The notes beneath the pieces were generated by a model that had not been told where the DNA came from, searched no databases, and saw only the letters and a list, made by a program, of their open reading frames with translations. This document shows positions 9,274 to 19,100 of a DNA stretch of 64,000 nucleotides, piece after piece. Numbering within the stretch: the stretch's first letter is position 1; each line of letters begins with the position of its first letter. This stretch comes from Gynuella sp050296195 (GTDB lineage: Bacteria; Pseudomonadota; Gammaproteobacteria; Pseudomonadales; Natronospirillaceae), in assembly GCF_050296195.1 (NCBI RefSeq), contig NZ_JBNKRB010000002.1, one strand, 5' to 3'. The position numbers were made by a program, and so were the translations under genes.

Positions 9274-9888
9274 ATGGCTCGAAAAACCAAAGAGGCTGCG
9301 CAGGAAACTTATCAGGCATTATTGGATGCCGCCGAAAATGAGTTTTCCAGACATGGCGTCAGCGCCACTACATTAAATGACATCGCCCATGCTGCCGGAG
9401 TCACCCGTGGTGCCCTGTACCATTATTTTGGCGATAAGCAGGCATTGATTGCCGCATTGATTGAACGTTGTTTCTATCCCATGGAGCAGCTCACATTATC
9501 ACAGTGTGCAGAAACGTCCATGCTCAAGAAATTACATGCCTGCTGTCTTGGTTACCTTACGTTAATTGCCCAAGATCGTTCTGCTCAGAATGTTCAGACC
9601 ATTACCATGCTTAAATGCGAAATGGTGGATGTCCACGATACCATTCATGAACACTATCGAGACATTCGCAACGAAATATATCAGGAAATGAAACAGGATC
9701 TTGAACAAGCCATAAGCAATGGCGACCTTCCTGACCACATCGATCCTCATCAAGTGGCAGTAGCTTTATTCTCAATTACCCAGGGTATTGTGTATTCATG
9801 GCTGGCCGATCCGAACTACTGTGATCTGATTCGCGACGGCATGGCTGCTATTGATACGTATTTGGCCGGATTGACGCGCCCCTTATAA
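9274..9888 (+). CDS. TetR-family repressor of the efflux operon (AcrR/TtgR-like)
   Basis: A 204-aa TetR-family protein. The N-terminal HTH is typical of AcrR/TtgR: ARKTKEAAQETYQALLDAA, then FSRHGVSATTLNDIAHAAGV and RGALYHYFGDKQAL. The C-terminal ~140 residues form the ligand-binding dimerisation domain. The divergent position beside the pump genes, with a palindromic operator between them, supports the role of local efflux repressor released by pump substrates. Confidence 0.92.
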   Translation: MARKTKEAAQETYQALLDAAENEFSRHGVSATTLNDIAHAAGVTRGALYHYFGDKQALIAALIERCFYPMEQLTLSQCAETSMLKKLHACCLGYLTLIAQDRSAQNVQTITMLKCEMVDVHDTIHEHYRDIRNEIYQEMKQDLEQAISNGDLPDHIDPHQVAVALFSITQGIVYSWLADPNYCDLIRDGMAAIDTYLAGLTRPL

Positions 9889-9957
9889 ATCGATGACACC
9901 GCGGTCGTCACCCCGTAGCATAAAAATACGTTGAAAATCATCGCCCAAGGATCTGCC

Positions 9958-10335
9958 ATGCCTGTACTCGCCATCATACTGTTAATCATTTCTGCCCTAA
10001 TCCTGTTATTACCGCCAATCATAGCCATATACGCAGTGCACCAGTGGCCGACGTTTGCCAAAGGAGCCGGCCCCAACTTAATTGTCATCGGTATTGTTAT
10101 TAAGGTGCTGACCGCCCTAGAATTTATCCCGCAACAGCTTGTCGCTCGTCATTTCAGTACTGAACAACTGGCTAGTTATTCACTGATCTCCCACTATGTC
10201 GTCGCAAGTATTAATTATCTTGCGTTACTGGCCATGGCCATAGGCTTGTTGTTACTGGGCAAACAATTGTCCGCAGCAGAAAAACGGCATAGAGACCAAA
10301 TCACAACTCAAGGCGTTATCGACTCCCAATCGTGA
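9958..10335 (+). CDS. Small inner-membrane protein, unknown
   Basis: A 125-aa protein with four hydrophobic segments: residues ~3-30, ~36-55, ~65-95 and ~80-105 of a mostly apolar chain, with a charged tail. I do not recognise the family. I chose the ATG at 9958 because AAGGA lies 6 bp upstream; a TTG at 9931 would add nine residues. It follows the TetR gene by 69 bp in the same direction and ends 8 bp before the convergent topB stop. Confidence 0.65.
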   Translation: MPVLAIILLIISALILLLPPIIAIYAVHQWPTFAKGAGPNLIVIGIVIKVLTALEFIPQQLVARHFSTEQLASYSLISHYVVASINYLALLAMAIGLLLLGKQLSAAEKRHRDQITTQGVIDSQS

Positions 10336-10343
10336 ACACGAGG

Positions 10344-12305
10344 TCATGATGCCTTCTTTCGGCTGCCACTGGCGCGCGGTTTCCGGGCGGTCTTGCGACG
10401 ACTGCGCCGGTGCGCGGTTTTTTCTGTTTTGATGCCCTGAAATGCCTGAACATTCAAATTGCACGCCTGGGTTACCAATTGCTGCAGCTGACTCAACATC
10501 GGCTGCATGAAGTGTTCGTAATTCAGACTCCGTTCGCTGATGTCATTTAATTGTTTCTCCCAATGAGCAGTCATGTCCGGTACTGTTGTACTTTCCGGCA
10601 GGGTGTTAACCAGTGCCCGCCCCAACTCTGTCGCACGGATATTCTTACCATTCCGTTGCAAAAAACCACGTTTAAACAACAGCTCGATAATCCCCGCCCG
10701 GGTGGCTTCTGTTCCAAGACCATCTGTGTCTTTTAGGACTTTTTTCAGATCAGGGTTTTTGACAAACCGGTTTATGCCAGTCATCGCGCTGAGCAAAGAG
10801 GCATCGGTAAAATGCTGCGGCGGCTGGGTATGTTTTTCATTGACCACCGGATCACCACTCCACACCTCCTGACCTTTTTCCAATGCCGGCAGCTTGCGCG
10901 GCTGATTTTCCTGTTCCTGCTGAGACTGAGCCGTCGAACGGGGCATTGCCTGCTTCCACCCTGGCTGTATGGTTTCCCGTTCTGTGGCCACAAACCGGCC
11001 ACCGGCAATGATCAGACTGACCCGGGTATCGGCATACTTGAATGGCGGATAAAACTGCAGCAAATACTGCCGCGCGATCATGCCATAGAGTTGTTTTTCA
11101 GCCGTTGTCAGATGATTGACCGCTGACGCTTTTTCCGTAGGAACAATAGCATGATGCGCTTCCACCTTGCTGTCATTCCAGGCTTTGCCACGCACGTTCA
11201 GATCAGCACCGGCAATGACATCGGTAAGGTTTTGATCATGACAACCAATGGCCTTTACCACCTGCTGCCGACGGGCAAAATGCTCATTAGGCAAATAACG
11301 ACAGTCCGATCGTGGATAGGTAATCAGCTGGTATTTTTCATACAGATTCTGACACCCATCCAGAACCTGCTTGGCACTGAGACCAAACGCTTTGGCGGCC
11401 TCAATCTGCAGTGTTGAAAGGTTGTAGGGCAATGGTGCAGCCTGTTGTTTTTGCTTGCGCTCCACCGTCTCGACCCGTGCAGGTTGATGCTGGATACGGG
11501 CTGCCACATTCTGCGCTAATTTAGGATTCAGCACACGCCCCTCTTCATCCTGATGAGCACTACAAGCCTCACTCGGCTGCCATTTGGCATAAAAACAAAA
11601 GGGAGCTTCCGGGGTTAGATGAATGGCCGCCTGGACTTCGTAATAAGGGCGACTGACAAATGCCTCAATGTCTTCATCCCGACGCACGACCAACCCCAGT
11701 AGCGGGGTCTGGACCCGCCCAACAGACAGAACGGATTTCAATCCACCCTGTTGTCCTTTGACGGTACACGCGCGTGTCAAATTGATTCCGTACAACCAGT
11801 CAGCCCGCGAACGCGCCAGGGCGGATACCGATAACGGCAGAAAATCCTGATTGGGTTTCAACTGAGCCAATGCCCGGGACACCGCCTGGGGGTTCAAATC
11901 GCTGATCAACAGCCTGAGCATGCTGTTGCGTTTACCGGCGGGCACTTTCAGGTACGCAATCACCTCATCCACCAGCAGCTGACCTTCGCGGTCCGGATCG
12001 CCAGCATGGACCAGTTGATCAGCTTCTTTTACCAGCTTGCGCAATACACTTAACTGCTGCCGGGTCTGAGCCTTCGGCGTCAGTTGCCATTGCTCCGGGA
12101 CAATCGGCAGGCTTTCCAGGCTCCACTGTTTATAGGCTGGACTATAGGCTTCCGGCTCAGCCTGCTCCAGCAAATGACCGATGCACCAGCTCACCACGTC
12201 GCCATTGGCGGCACGTACGAACCCTTCACCTTTGTTGTGGGGTTTGGGCAGAACCGCAGCAATGGCCCGCCCGAGACTTGGTTTTTCTGCAATAATCAAC
12301 CGCAT
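10344..12305 (-). CDS. topB: DNA topoisomerase III
   Basis: A 653-aa type IA topoisomerase. The Toprim domain begins at the start MRLIIAEKPSLGRAIAAVLP and contains the acidic triad segment GDPDREGQLLVDEV. The active-site tyrosine lies in LITYPRSDCRYLP. A basic tail rich in Lys/Arg ends the protein. It relaxes and decatenates DNA through a single-strand gate. The frame is open 35 codons further upstream, but MRLIIAEKPS is the conserved start. A LexA-box-like sequence lies about 16 bp upstream. Confidence 0.95.
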   Translation of the reverse strand: MRLIIAEKPSLGRAIAAVLPKPHNKGEGFVRAANGDVVSWCIGHLLEQAEPEAYSPAYKQWSLESLPIVPEQWQLTPKAQTRQQLSVLRKLVKEADQLVHAGDPDREGQLLVDEVIAYLKVPAGKRNSMLRLLISDLNPQAVSRALAQLKPNQDFLPLSVSALARSRADWLYGINLTRACTVKGQQGGLKSVLSVGRVQTPLLGLVVRRDEDIEAFVSRPYYEVQAAIHLTPEAPFCFYAKWQPSEACSAHQDEEGRVLNPKLAQNVAARIQHQPARVETVERKQKQQAAPLPYNLSTLQIEAAKAFGLSAKQVLDGCQNLYEKYQLITYPRSDCRYLPNEHFARRQQVVKAIGCHDQNLTDVIAGADLNVRGKAWNDSKVEAHHAIVPTEKASAVNHLTTAEKQLYGMIARQYLLQFYPPFKYADTRVSLIIAGGRFVATERETIQPGWKQAMPRSTAQSQQEQENQPRKLPALEKGQEVWSGDPVVNEKHTQPPQHFTDASLLSAMTGINRFVKNPDLKKVLKDTDGLGTEATRAGIIELLFKRGFLQRNGKNIRATELGRALVNTLPESTTVPDMTAHWEKQLNDISERSLNYEHFMQPMLSQLQQLVTQACNLNVQAFQGIKTEKTAHRRSRRKTARKPRASGSRKKAS

Positions 12306-12780
12306 AGAACAAACACTGAACACTGTACAAACGACCAGTATATGAGAGTTGATCGAGAAAACAAGCAAAGGCAGGCGGTTAAAGCCTCCATGCGGATCGA
12401 CAGCCCTCAAACATCATGCGGTAGAAAGATGGCTGAAATATCATGCGATAACCGAATCTACGCTATAGGCTTATGCAGACCAACCATGGCTGATCCACAA
12501 AATTTATTCGCGTAGTCAGCATAAACGCGACCTCAGCAGCACAGTAATGTATTTATTCGCCGTCCGGATTTGTCACCATCCACCGACACTTAAAAGGCGT
12601 TCCAGCACCGCAGGATAAATTGCGTGGAACACAAAATGGAACTCATCAGCGACGACAGCCTCGACTGTTCCTCAATATCGTTAAAAGCCTGCAAATCAAT
12701 GCTGCTTTTAAGTAAAGGGGTCTTTTTTTACCTGTCAGAACAGGCACACTCGTCGGGTATTTTTTGTATGAGAGCCAATC
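12306..12780. other. Intergenic region between topB and a small secreted-protein gene
   Basis: These 475 bp hold the divergent promoters of topB and the small gene at 12781. I see a LexA-like site at 12321-12340 but no further gene or strong structure. Confidence 0.5.
12321..12340 (-). promoter_or_regulatory. Possible LexA (SOS) box before topB
   Basis: CACTGTACAAACGACCAGTA has the CTGT-N8-xCAG layout of the gammaproteobacterial LexA box, with one mismatch in the invariant CTG-N10-CAG-type core flank (CCAG for ACAG). It is placed just upstream of the topB start, where LexA would repress. Confidence 0.35.
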
Positions 12781-13026
12781 ATGAAACCAAAAACAGTCAT
12801 TGGTGCCATGACGCTGATTTTATCCAGTGGCATGTCGCTGGCAGACAGCTCATCCACCTCGCCGGACAGAGAAGAGCTTGAAGCCGCCATCAAGGAATGT
12901 TCTACCAGTGCCGACGGTGACCAGGATGCCATGGACAGTTGTATGAGCACCAGAGGTTATTCCAGACCTAGCAGTCCGCTGCCTGATGAACAGGCTAAAG
13001 GAACACCACCACCACCTGCCAAATAA
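12781..13026 (+). CDS. Small secreted protein, unknown
   Basis: An 81-aa protein with an N-terminal signal peptide (KPKTVIGAMTLILSSGMSLA, likely cut after Ala21). The short acidic mature part has two cysteines (ECSTSADGD, DSCMST) and a Pro-rich tail ending TPPPPAK. The two cysteines could form a disulfide in the periplasm. I do not recognise the family. The gene is isolated and is followed by a stem-loop shared with the convergent dbpA. Confidence 0.6.
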   Translation: MKPKTVIGAMTLILSSGMSLADSSSTSPDREELEAAIKECSTSADGDQDAMDSCMSTRGYSRPSSPLPDEQAKGTPPPPAK

Positions 13027-13048
13027 ACGGACATTGACCCCCATTAAA

Positions 13049-13073
13049 GGCACCGGAATAAACCTCCGGTGCC
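13049..13073. terminator. Stem-loop between convergent genes
   Basis: GGCACCGG and CCGGTGCC form a perfect 8-bp stem with a 9-base AT-rich loop. It lies between the small secreted-protein gene and dbpA and probably ends transcription from both sides. Confidence 0.6.
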
Positions 13074-13127
13074 GGCAGTCATTTCCAGCAACTCAAAACA
13101 TCGGTATCGGACGTGTCTGGTCTACAG

Positions 13128-14519
13128 CTACTTTAGCCGATCCAGCAATCTGACTTTCAGTTTACGCCCTTTGATCGTGCTCTCCCGCAGTCGGGCCAGA
13201 ATCGCTTTACCGTGCTGACGCTGTACGGCCACATAGGAATGAAACGGAAAAATATCGATTTTCCCGATCAAATCCGCCGCAAAACCGGCATCACCCGTCA
13301 ATGCGCCCAGAATATCTCCCGGACGGATTTTATTTTTCTTACCACCATCAATGGCGATGGTGATCATCGGCGGTTTCAACCCCTTCTGATCAACCATAGC
13401 CAGTTCATTCTCATGGTGCCATTCAGGGGGTTGTCTGATGAGCTGTTCTATACGCTCCAGCCGATGCATATCCCGCTCAGTGACCAGACTGATGGTCAGG
13501 CCCTGCTCACCAGCACGGCCGGTTCGCCCCATCCGATGAATGTAGACTTCTGGATCTCTGGGCAATTCATAATTGATCACCAGATCCAAGGCTTTGAAGT
13601 CGAGCCCCCGGGCAGCCACGTCAGTGGCAATCAGCAACGAGCAGCTGCGATTGGAAAACCGTAGCAATACCTGATCACGTTCCCGCTGTTGCATATCGCC
13701 ATGAATGGCAAGAGCATAGTAACCATCGTCCGCCAACTGATCAGCCAGTTCCTGACATTCCTGTTTGGTGGCACAGAAAATAACCGTTGACTCAGGTGTA
13801 TGGGTTGCGAGCAGACGCTCAATCAACTGATATCCCTGAGCCCGAGCATCAATCGGGTAAAAGTGCTGGGCAATCACTTCATGATGATGGACCGATTCCA
13901 CCTGAACCCGCTGCGGCTGTTGTAAATAACGGCTGGTCATGGTGTCGATCTGTTCAGGGTAGGTCGCCGAAAACAACAATGTCTGACGCTGAGCGGGGCA
14001 CTCTTTGACGATGGCAGCAATGGCATCGCTAAACCCCATATCCAGCATACGGTCCGCTTCATCCAGCACCAGCGTTTGCAGGTTCGCCAGAGACAATGTC
14101 TGTTTACGCAAATGCTCCATCAATCGTCCGGGGGTACCGACCACCACATGGGCACCATGTTCCAGCGAGCCGATCTGTGGCCCCAGCGGCATACCGCCAC
14201 ACAGGATCAATACTTTTATGTTATGGGTAAAACGGCCGAGTCTGCGAACCTCCTTGGCAACCTGGTCGGCCAGTTCGCGGGTTGGACACAATACCAGTGC
14301 CTGAACCTGAAAGTTACTGACATCCAGTTTATGCAGTAATCCGATACCAAACGCTGCGGTTTTGCCACTGCCGGTTTTGGCCTGGGCCACCACATCGCGC
14401 CCTGCCAGGATCAACGGCAATGCCTGCGCCTGAACGGGTGTCATATGGTGATAATCAAGTGCGTTTAGATTATCAAGCATCGCTGGTGACAGCGGTAATT
14501 CTGAAAATGATTGTGACAT
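13128..14519 (-). CDS. dbpA: ATP-dependent RNA helicase DbpA
   Basis: A 463-aa DEAD-box helicase. The motifs in order are Q-motif PVQAQALPLIL, Walker A AKTGSGKT, PTRELADQV, DEADRMLDMGF, SAT in LLFSATYP, and HRMGRTGRAGEQG. The C-terminal ~75 residues (MITIAIDGGKKNKIRPGDIL onward) form the RNA-binding domain that targets DbpA to hairpin 92 of 23S rRNA. It acts in 50S subunit assembly. The frame is open 16 codons upstream, but MSQSFSELPLSPAM fits the family start. A MITE-like element lies immediately upstream. Confidence 0.93.
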   Translation of the reverse strand: MSQSFSELPLSPAMLDNLNALDYHHMTPVQAQALPLILAGRDVVAQAKTGSGKTAAFGIGLLHKLDVSNFQVQALVLCPTRELADQVAKEVRRLGRFTHNIKVLILCGGMPLGPQIGSLEHGAHVVVGTPGRLMEHLRKQTLSLANLQTLVLDEADRMLDMGFSDAIAAIVKECPAQRQTLLFSATYPEQIDTMTSRYLQQPQRVQVESVHHHEVIAQHFYPIDARAQGYQLIERLLATHTPESTVIFCATKQECQELADQLADDGYYALAIHGDMQQRERDQVLLRFSNRSCSLLIATDVAARGLDFKALDLVINYELPRDPEVYIHRMGRTGRAGEQGLTISLVTERDMHRLERIEQLIRQPPEWHHENELAMVDQKGLKPPMITIAIDGGKKNKIRPGDILGALTGDAGFAADLIGKIDIFPFHSYVAVQRQHGKAILARLRESTIKGRKLKVRLLDRLK

Positions 14520-14531
14520 GTATAAATCTAA

Positions 14532-14677
14532 GGAACCTCTAAAAAATAGGAATGGTTTTGGAAGCACCGCTCACAAAACCGTAGTTTAGTCGACTGAATG
14601 AGGATTAGAGAGGGCGCTACGTTCGGACGGGCTGATAACATCCTGCACGAAAACAGACCATTTTCAGAAACTCTCTA
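14532..14677. mobile_element. MITE-like element, copy 1 (diverged)
   Basis: The left end GGAACCTCTAAAAAATAGG is inverted at the right end, which reads CAGACCATTTTCAGAAACTC. The inner part aligns with copies at 32751 and 38301 (AGGAATGGTTTTG near one end and CACGAAAACAGACC near the other). There is no ORF. It separates dbpA from the gene at 14718 and lies in the dbpA leader. Confidence 0.6.
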
Positions 14678-14717
14678 AAGCAGTGCCTGCCGACCAATAC
14701 CGGCAGGAAAGTATGTA

Positions 14718-16130
14718 TCAATGCCTGAATTCGGACTGCAGAATACGCCATGCGTCCCAATATTGCTCGTATTCTTCGTCATCGAACACGCCACGTGCAA
14801 GCTGATCCTGAGAGGCATAGTTCATCAGCACCATTTCCAGAAAGGTGCTGTAATCCAAAGCAATGGCACCGGCAACAGTAGACTGGGTTTCATCGCCCGG
14901 TCGATTCTGAAACCAGCGATTCCAGTCTTCCGACCCGGGAACGTGCATGCGCAGTGGTTCTGTGATCGGTCTTTTGGCCGGGTAAAAATACGTCAGCATC
15001 TGATCGTAACCGGGAAAGTAAGCAACCGTGCCATGACAGCTCATACATGCTGAACTGCGCAGTTCCGGTACCAGTTTTTCACCCACATACACGTCGGTTT
15101 TTACCGCAATATCAAACGGTCCTGATAACCGACCGCCATAGCCAAGGGTGACCGTGGAGTAGGCTGGTGCCTCTGGATTTACCCAGGTTTCCTGCAACGG
15201 CATGGTCGGATGTTGAAAGGAGTTCACATCGGGATCGTTACCCCACATTGCACCCAGGGGCACCATACGGTCCCAGGCATCTTTTCCTGCAGCGTCGCGG
15301 TCGTACACCAGCGTCGAAAACACCCATCCGGTTTGTGGTGCAGCAATACTGTCTTTGACAATGATGTCAAAAATAGCGACCCGGACATCGGTGACCACCG
15401 GCGGGGCCTGTTCGATAGTGCCATGAAGATTGAATGGCTTACGATAGATCTGCCACTTGGCGGCACCTTGCAACACCGGCCACTGTTCAGGAGTTGCAGT
15501 CGCGGCAGCGGCTTTGATAATGACCGAACCTTCCGGAAACTGTGTTTCGCCGTCACTGAGACTGGGAGGACAAAGCCGAGTCACCGGATCACACTTCTGC
15601 CAGACTTTATGCAGTGCATAAGCAGCCGTTTGATTGTAATAGATGGCGGCATGATTACGGACATCTACGGTCAGACCGGAGTCCTTATACACCGAAGCCG
15701 GTTGAATCTGGCCGGTATAGGTTCCATAAATGGCATCGCGACCCTCCCAGCCGGTAGCGGCAATATTTTCCCCGGCCCATAACATGCTGTACCAGCCTTT
15801 CTGAGCACTGTTATTCCATGCTTCCGGCCGGGTCACAAACATTCGCATGGGATTGTCCACAAATTTTTTCAGCGCCATAACAAACGGATAGGCGTTTTCC
15901 TTGGTCAGAGGCTGGCCATTCAGTACTTTTCGCCAGGGCATAGTGATCTTGCGCGGAAGCTGATCCGGGTAATTCACGTGCAACTGAAACAGTGGACCAT
16001 GGTACTCTGATGGCGCAGGAATATTGCCATCATTGACTGCAAAGGGGTTTACGCTGGTCTCAGCCCGGGCCATGCCGGCCAGTACCAAAAAGGCCAGAAT
16101 CATTTTTGAAAACATATATTTGCAGGGCAT
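14718..16130 (-). CDS. Exported single-heme c-type cytochrome-like protein
   Basis: A 470-aa protein with a signal peptide (MPCKYMFSKMILAFLVLAGMARA). A single CXXCH heme-attachment motif (CMSCHGT) lies at ~residues 362-366, so covalent heme binding in the periplasm is likely. The rest is Trp-rich and unfamiliar to me. I chose the ATG at 16130 because AAGGAG lies 7 bp upstream; an ATG at 16166 overlaps the stop of the upstream sensor gene by 4 bp and would give 482 aa. The overlap and strand suggest an operon with the sensor protein. Its role is unknown; redox or gas sensing or electron transfer are options. Confidence 0.75.
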   Translation of the reverse strand: MPCKYMFSKMILAFLVLAGMARAETSVNPFAVNDGNIPAPSEYHGPLFQLHVNYPDQLPRKITMPWRKVLNGQPLTKENAYPFVMALKKFVDNPMRMFVTRPEAWNNSAQKGWYSMLWAGENIAATGWEGRDAIYGTYTGQIQPASVYKDSGLTVDVRNHAAIYYNQTAAYALHKVWQKCDPVTRLCPPSLSDGETQFPEGSVIIKAAAATATPEQWPVLQGAAKWQIYRKPFNLHGTIEQAPPVVTDVRVAIFDIIVKDSIAAPQTGWVFSTLVYDRDAAGKDAWDRMVPLGAMWGNDPDVNSFQHPTMPLQETWVNPEAPAYSTVTLGYGGRLSGPFDIAVKTDVYVGEKLVPELRSSACMSCHGTVAYFPGYDQMLTYFYPAKRPITEPLRMHVPGSEDWNRWFQNRPGDETQSTVAGAIALDYSTFLEMVLMNYASQDQLARGVFDDEEYEQYWDAWRILQSEFRH

Positions 16131-16162
16131 CTGCAATCTCCTTGTGGTTGTCGGGGATAAAG

Positions 16163-19100
16163 TCATGGCAGCTGTAATTCCATTTGGTCAGCATGGGTGC
16201 AGTTTTTCCCCTGGTGCTTAGCCTGGTACAGAGCCTTGTCAGCCAGCTGGATCAGTTGTTCCTGGTTGTCTCCGGGACCACAGCTTACACCGATACTGAG
16301 GGTCACATACGACGTCACCGAGGAAAACCGATGCTCCACCTGAGCCTGCGCCAATGCCTGATGAATCCAGTCTGCCACTTGCAATGCGCCCTGCAGACCG
16401 GTATCGGGCAATACCACGGCAAATTCTTCACCACCATAGCGGCTGACCAGGTCACTTGGCCGGTTAACCACTGTTTTAAGACAGTGGGCCACGGCTTTCA
16501 GACACTCGTCACCCTGTTGGTGGCCATAGTGATCGTTATACGCTTTGAAATCGTCAATATCACACAACAACAGCGATAATGTTTTGTACTCCCGCCGACA
16601 ATACAGAAACTGTTGATGCAGGAACTCATTAAAATGCCGGCGGTTGGCCAGAAGCGTCAGGCTATCGGTACGGGCGAGCTGTTGCAGTTTGGTATTTGCC
16701 TGACGCAGCTGCTCTTCTGCCTGTCGACGTTCTTCATTTTCTCTGGTCAGACGTGTGTTCAGAAGCCGGATCGTGTCGTACTGAGCCTGCAGTTCCTGCT
16801 TTTGGATCTCAATATCATGAGTACGCTCCCTGACTCGTTGCTCCAGCGTCTGATAGACCCTGGCATTTTCAATGGAGATGGCAATCTGGCCACCCAGATA
16901 ATTCAGCAACGACATCTGATCTCTGGTAAACACCGAAGGGGCAGCATTGTTTTCCAGATAAATAATGCCCTTCAACTGCCCCTGCAACATTAACGGCGCG
17001 CACAGAACAGACAGCACCTGATGCTCATGAATGTATGGGTCTTTGATAAGCAGCGGGAAATGCCGGGCATCGTCAATGATAATCGGCTCCAGAGTCGAGC
17101 TGACGTAATTAATAACCGTAAGGGGCAACTCGCGCGACTGTGATAACGGCTCATTCAACATGACTTCTGGCTGCTCAGTATCCACCGATGCCCGTGCCGC
17201 CACAGACAATTCCTGAGAGCACTGCAACAACAGAATAGCACGCTGGGCAGTGACATTTTCCAGAATAATATTCATCAGGGTTTCAAGCAGCTGAGGTAAC
17301 CGCCGCTCTCTGGTAAGCGTCTCTGCTGATCGAGTCAGGGAATCGGTACCAATATTCACGGTACGGTGTGGCAGTATCTTATTAACACTGCTGCTATCAT
17401 GATCAAATAACCCCCACTTTTTCCCCAACTGCCAGACCTCCGCCTCATGACTTTCCGCGGCTTTGGGTTGAGCCAACCGAACATATTGTGCCGCCAGCAA
17501 CAGATGACTGATCAGCTGCAGATTCAGATGTCCCTGAAACTGTGCGGTTTGAGCGGCCTTCAGGTATTGTTGAATCGCCTTCTGGGAATCTCCCCGTAAA
17601 CGGGTGAGCTCGGCCTTAATCAGTTGATAGCGATCCAGAAAGTTTTCCGGACATTGTTGTGACCATTGATAAAACTGACGGGCAATCTGCCTGATACGTA
17701 CAACCTCAGCCTGACGACGAAAACCACGTTTATGTTCAGCCAGTCTGGCAATCAACATGGCCTCCAGAAAGTAGTGTTCAGCGCTGTGCAACATACCCCG
17801 GGAGCCTTTCAAAAATGTCCGGCTACGCTGCAATACCGTCAGGGCATCCTGATAATGACCCAACAAATACAGCACGAACAGTTTGTTCACATAGTAAAAA
17901 TGTGCGAAATGCGGTGAACCATAAGACTCCAGCCGGGCCAGATATTGAGGCTCATCGAACTCACCCACGGCAAACTGTGGTAACTGTTGTGATGGGAACC
18001 GAAGATTGAGAACTGCCTGGCGAATGCCGGTCAGCACATGCTCATGCTCTACTGCTCCAATTCGCTGCAAAGTCGGTTGCAGAGTCTCGCAGCGATCCAG
18101 AATACGATCCAGCCTGACGCCGCGCATAAACAGGCTCTGCATCTGCGCGGCAGCGGCACAGCCGGTATGAAACCAGTCACCAATCATCAGCCCCTGCTCA
18201 TAACTCTGCTGCAGGTAACGCTCGGTATCCGTAGCGGCAAACTTCCACGAGTGGGCAAAATAACTGTATACGAACAATACCTCAGCACTTTGCATCTCGT
18301 TATTAAAACGTTTGAGCATTGCCAGAGACAACTGCCCGTATTCATAACCAAGGCGATAATCCCCCCTGGCACCACCGAGGAAAATCACACCAAAGACCAT
18401 ATATCCGATTACCGCCTCCCGGGTGTTGCCATAAGACAGACACAGCTCCAGCTGTCGCACTGCCAACGCCGCGCACAACTGAGGACGAAGCTGATAAGCC
18501 GCCTTTTGCATGGCCGATAGTAACCGAATGAGCGCAATGGCCGTGGCATTCGTGGCTTCAGGTAAATCCAATAATTGTTCCGGCCGGTAGTGACGCAAAC
18601 GCCATTTCAAGCGCATAAAATCGGCCATAAACAGGACCGGATTAAAACCCGCCGCGATTGGCTGCCCAAGCTCCTGCAAAGCCATCCGACCGGTGTTATA
18701 CGCGGTCTCAAAATCCCCGGCATCGGTGTGAAACTTGATCAACAGTTCATACAGTAAGGTTTTATGCTGCTGATCCCAGGTGCTGGCGAGGGCCTGTCGA
18801 TAATATTCCAGCGCTTCCTCACGATGATTACACAGATGCTCACATTCAGCCCGTTCCCGCAATAACTCTGCTTTTTTAACGACATCAACGTGGTGCGGCA
18901 GCAACAGCTCCATGGCGGTCCGGATATAGCGCAATGACAGAGGAAAATCGCCATTTTTTTTAGCCTGCCGGGTTGCAGCCAGATTCAATTCACCGATGTC
19001 ACGCAACAGGTTTTCCTGCTCGACCAGCCCAAGTGCAGTGTTATAGTGGTTTACACACTCAAACAGATACTGACTCCGGCATCCAAGGCAGAAAAAGTAG

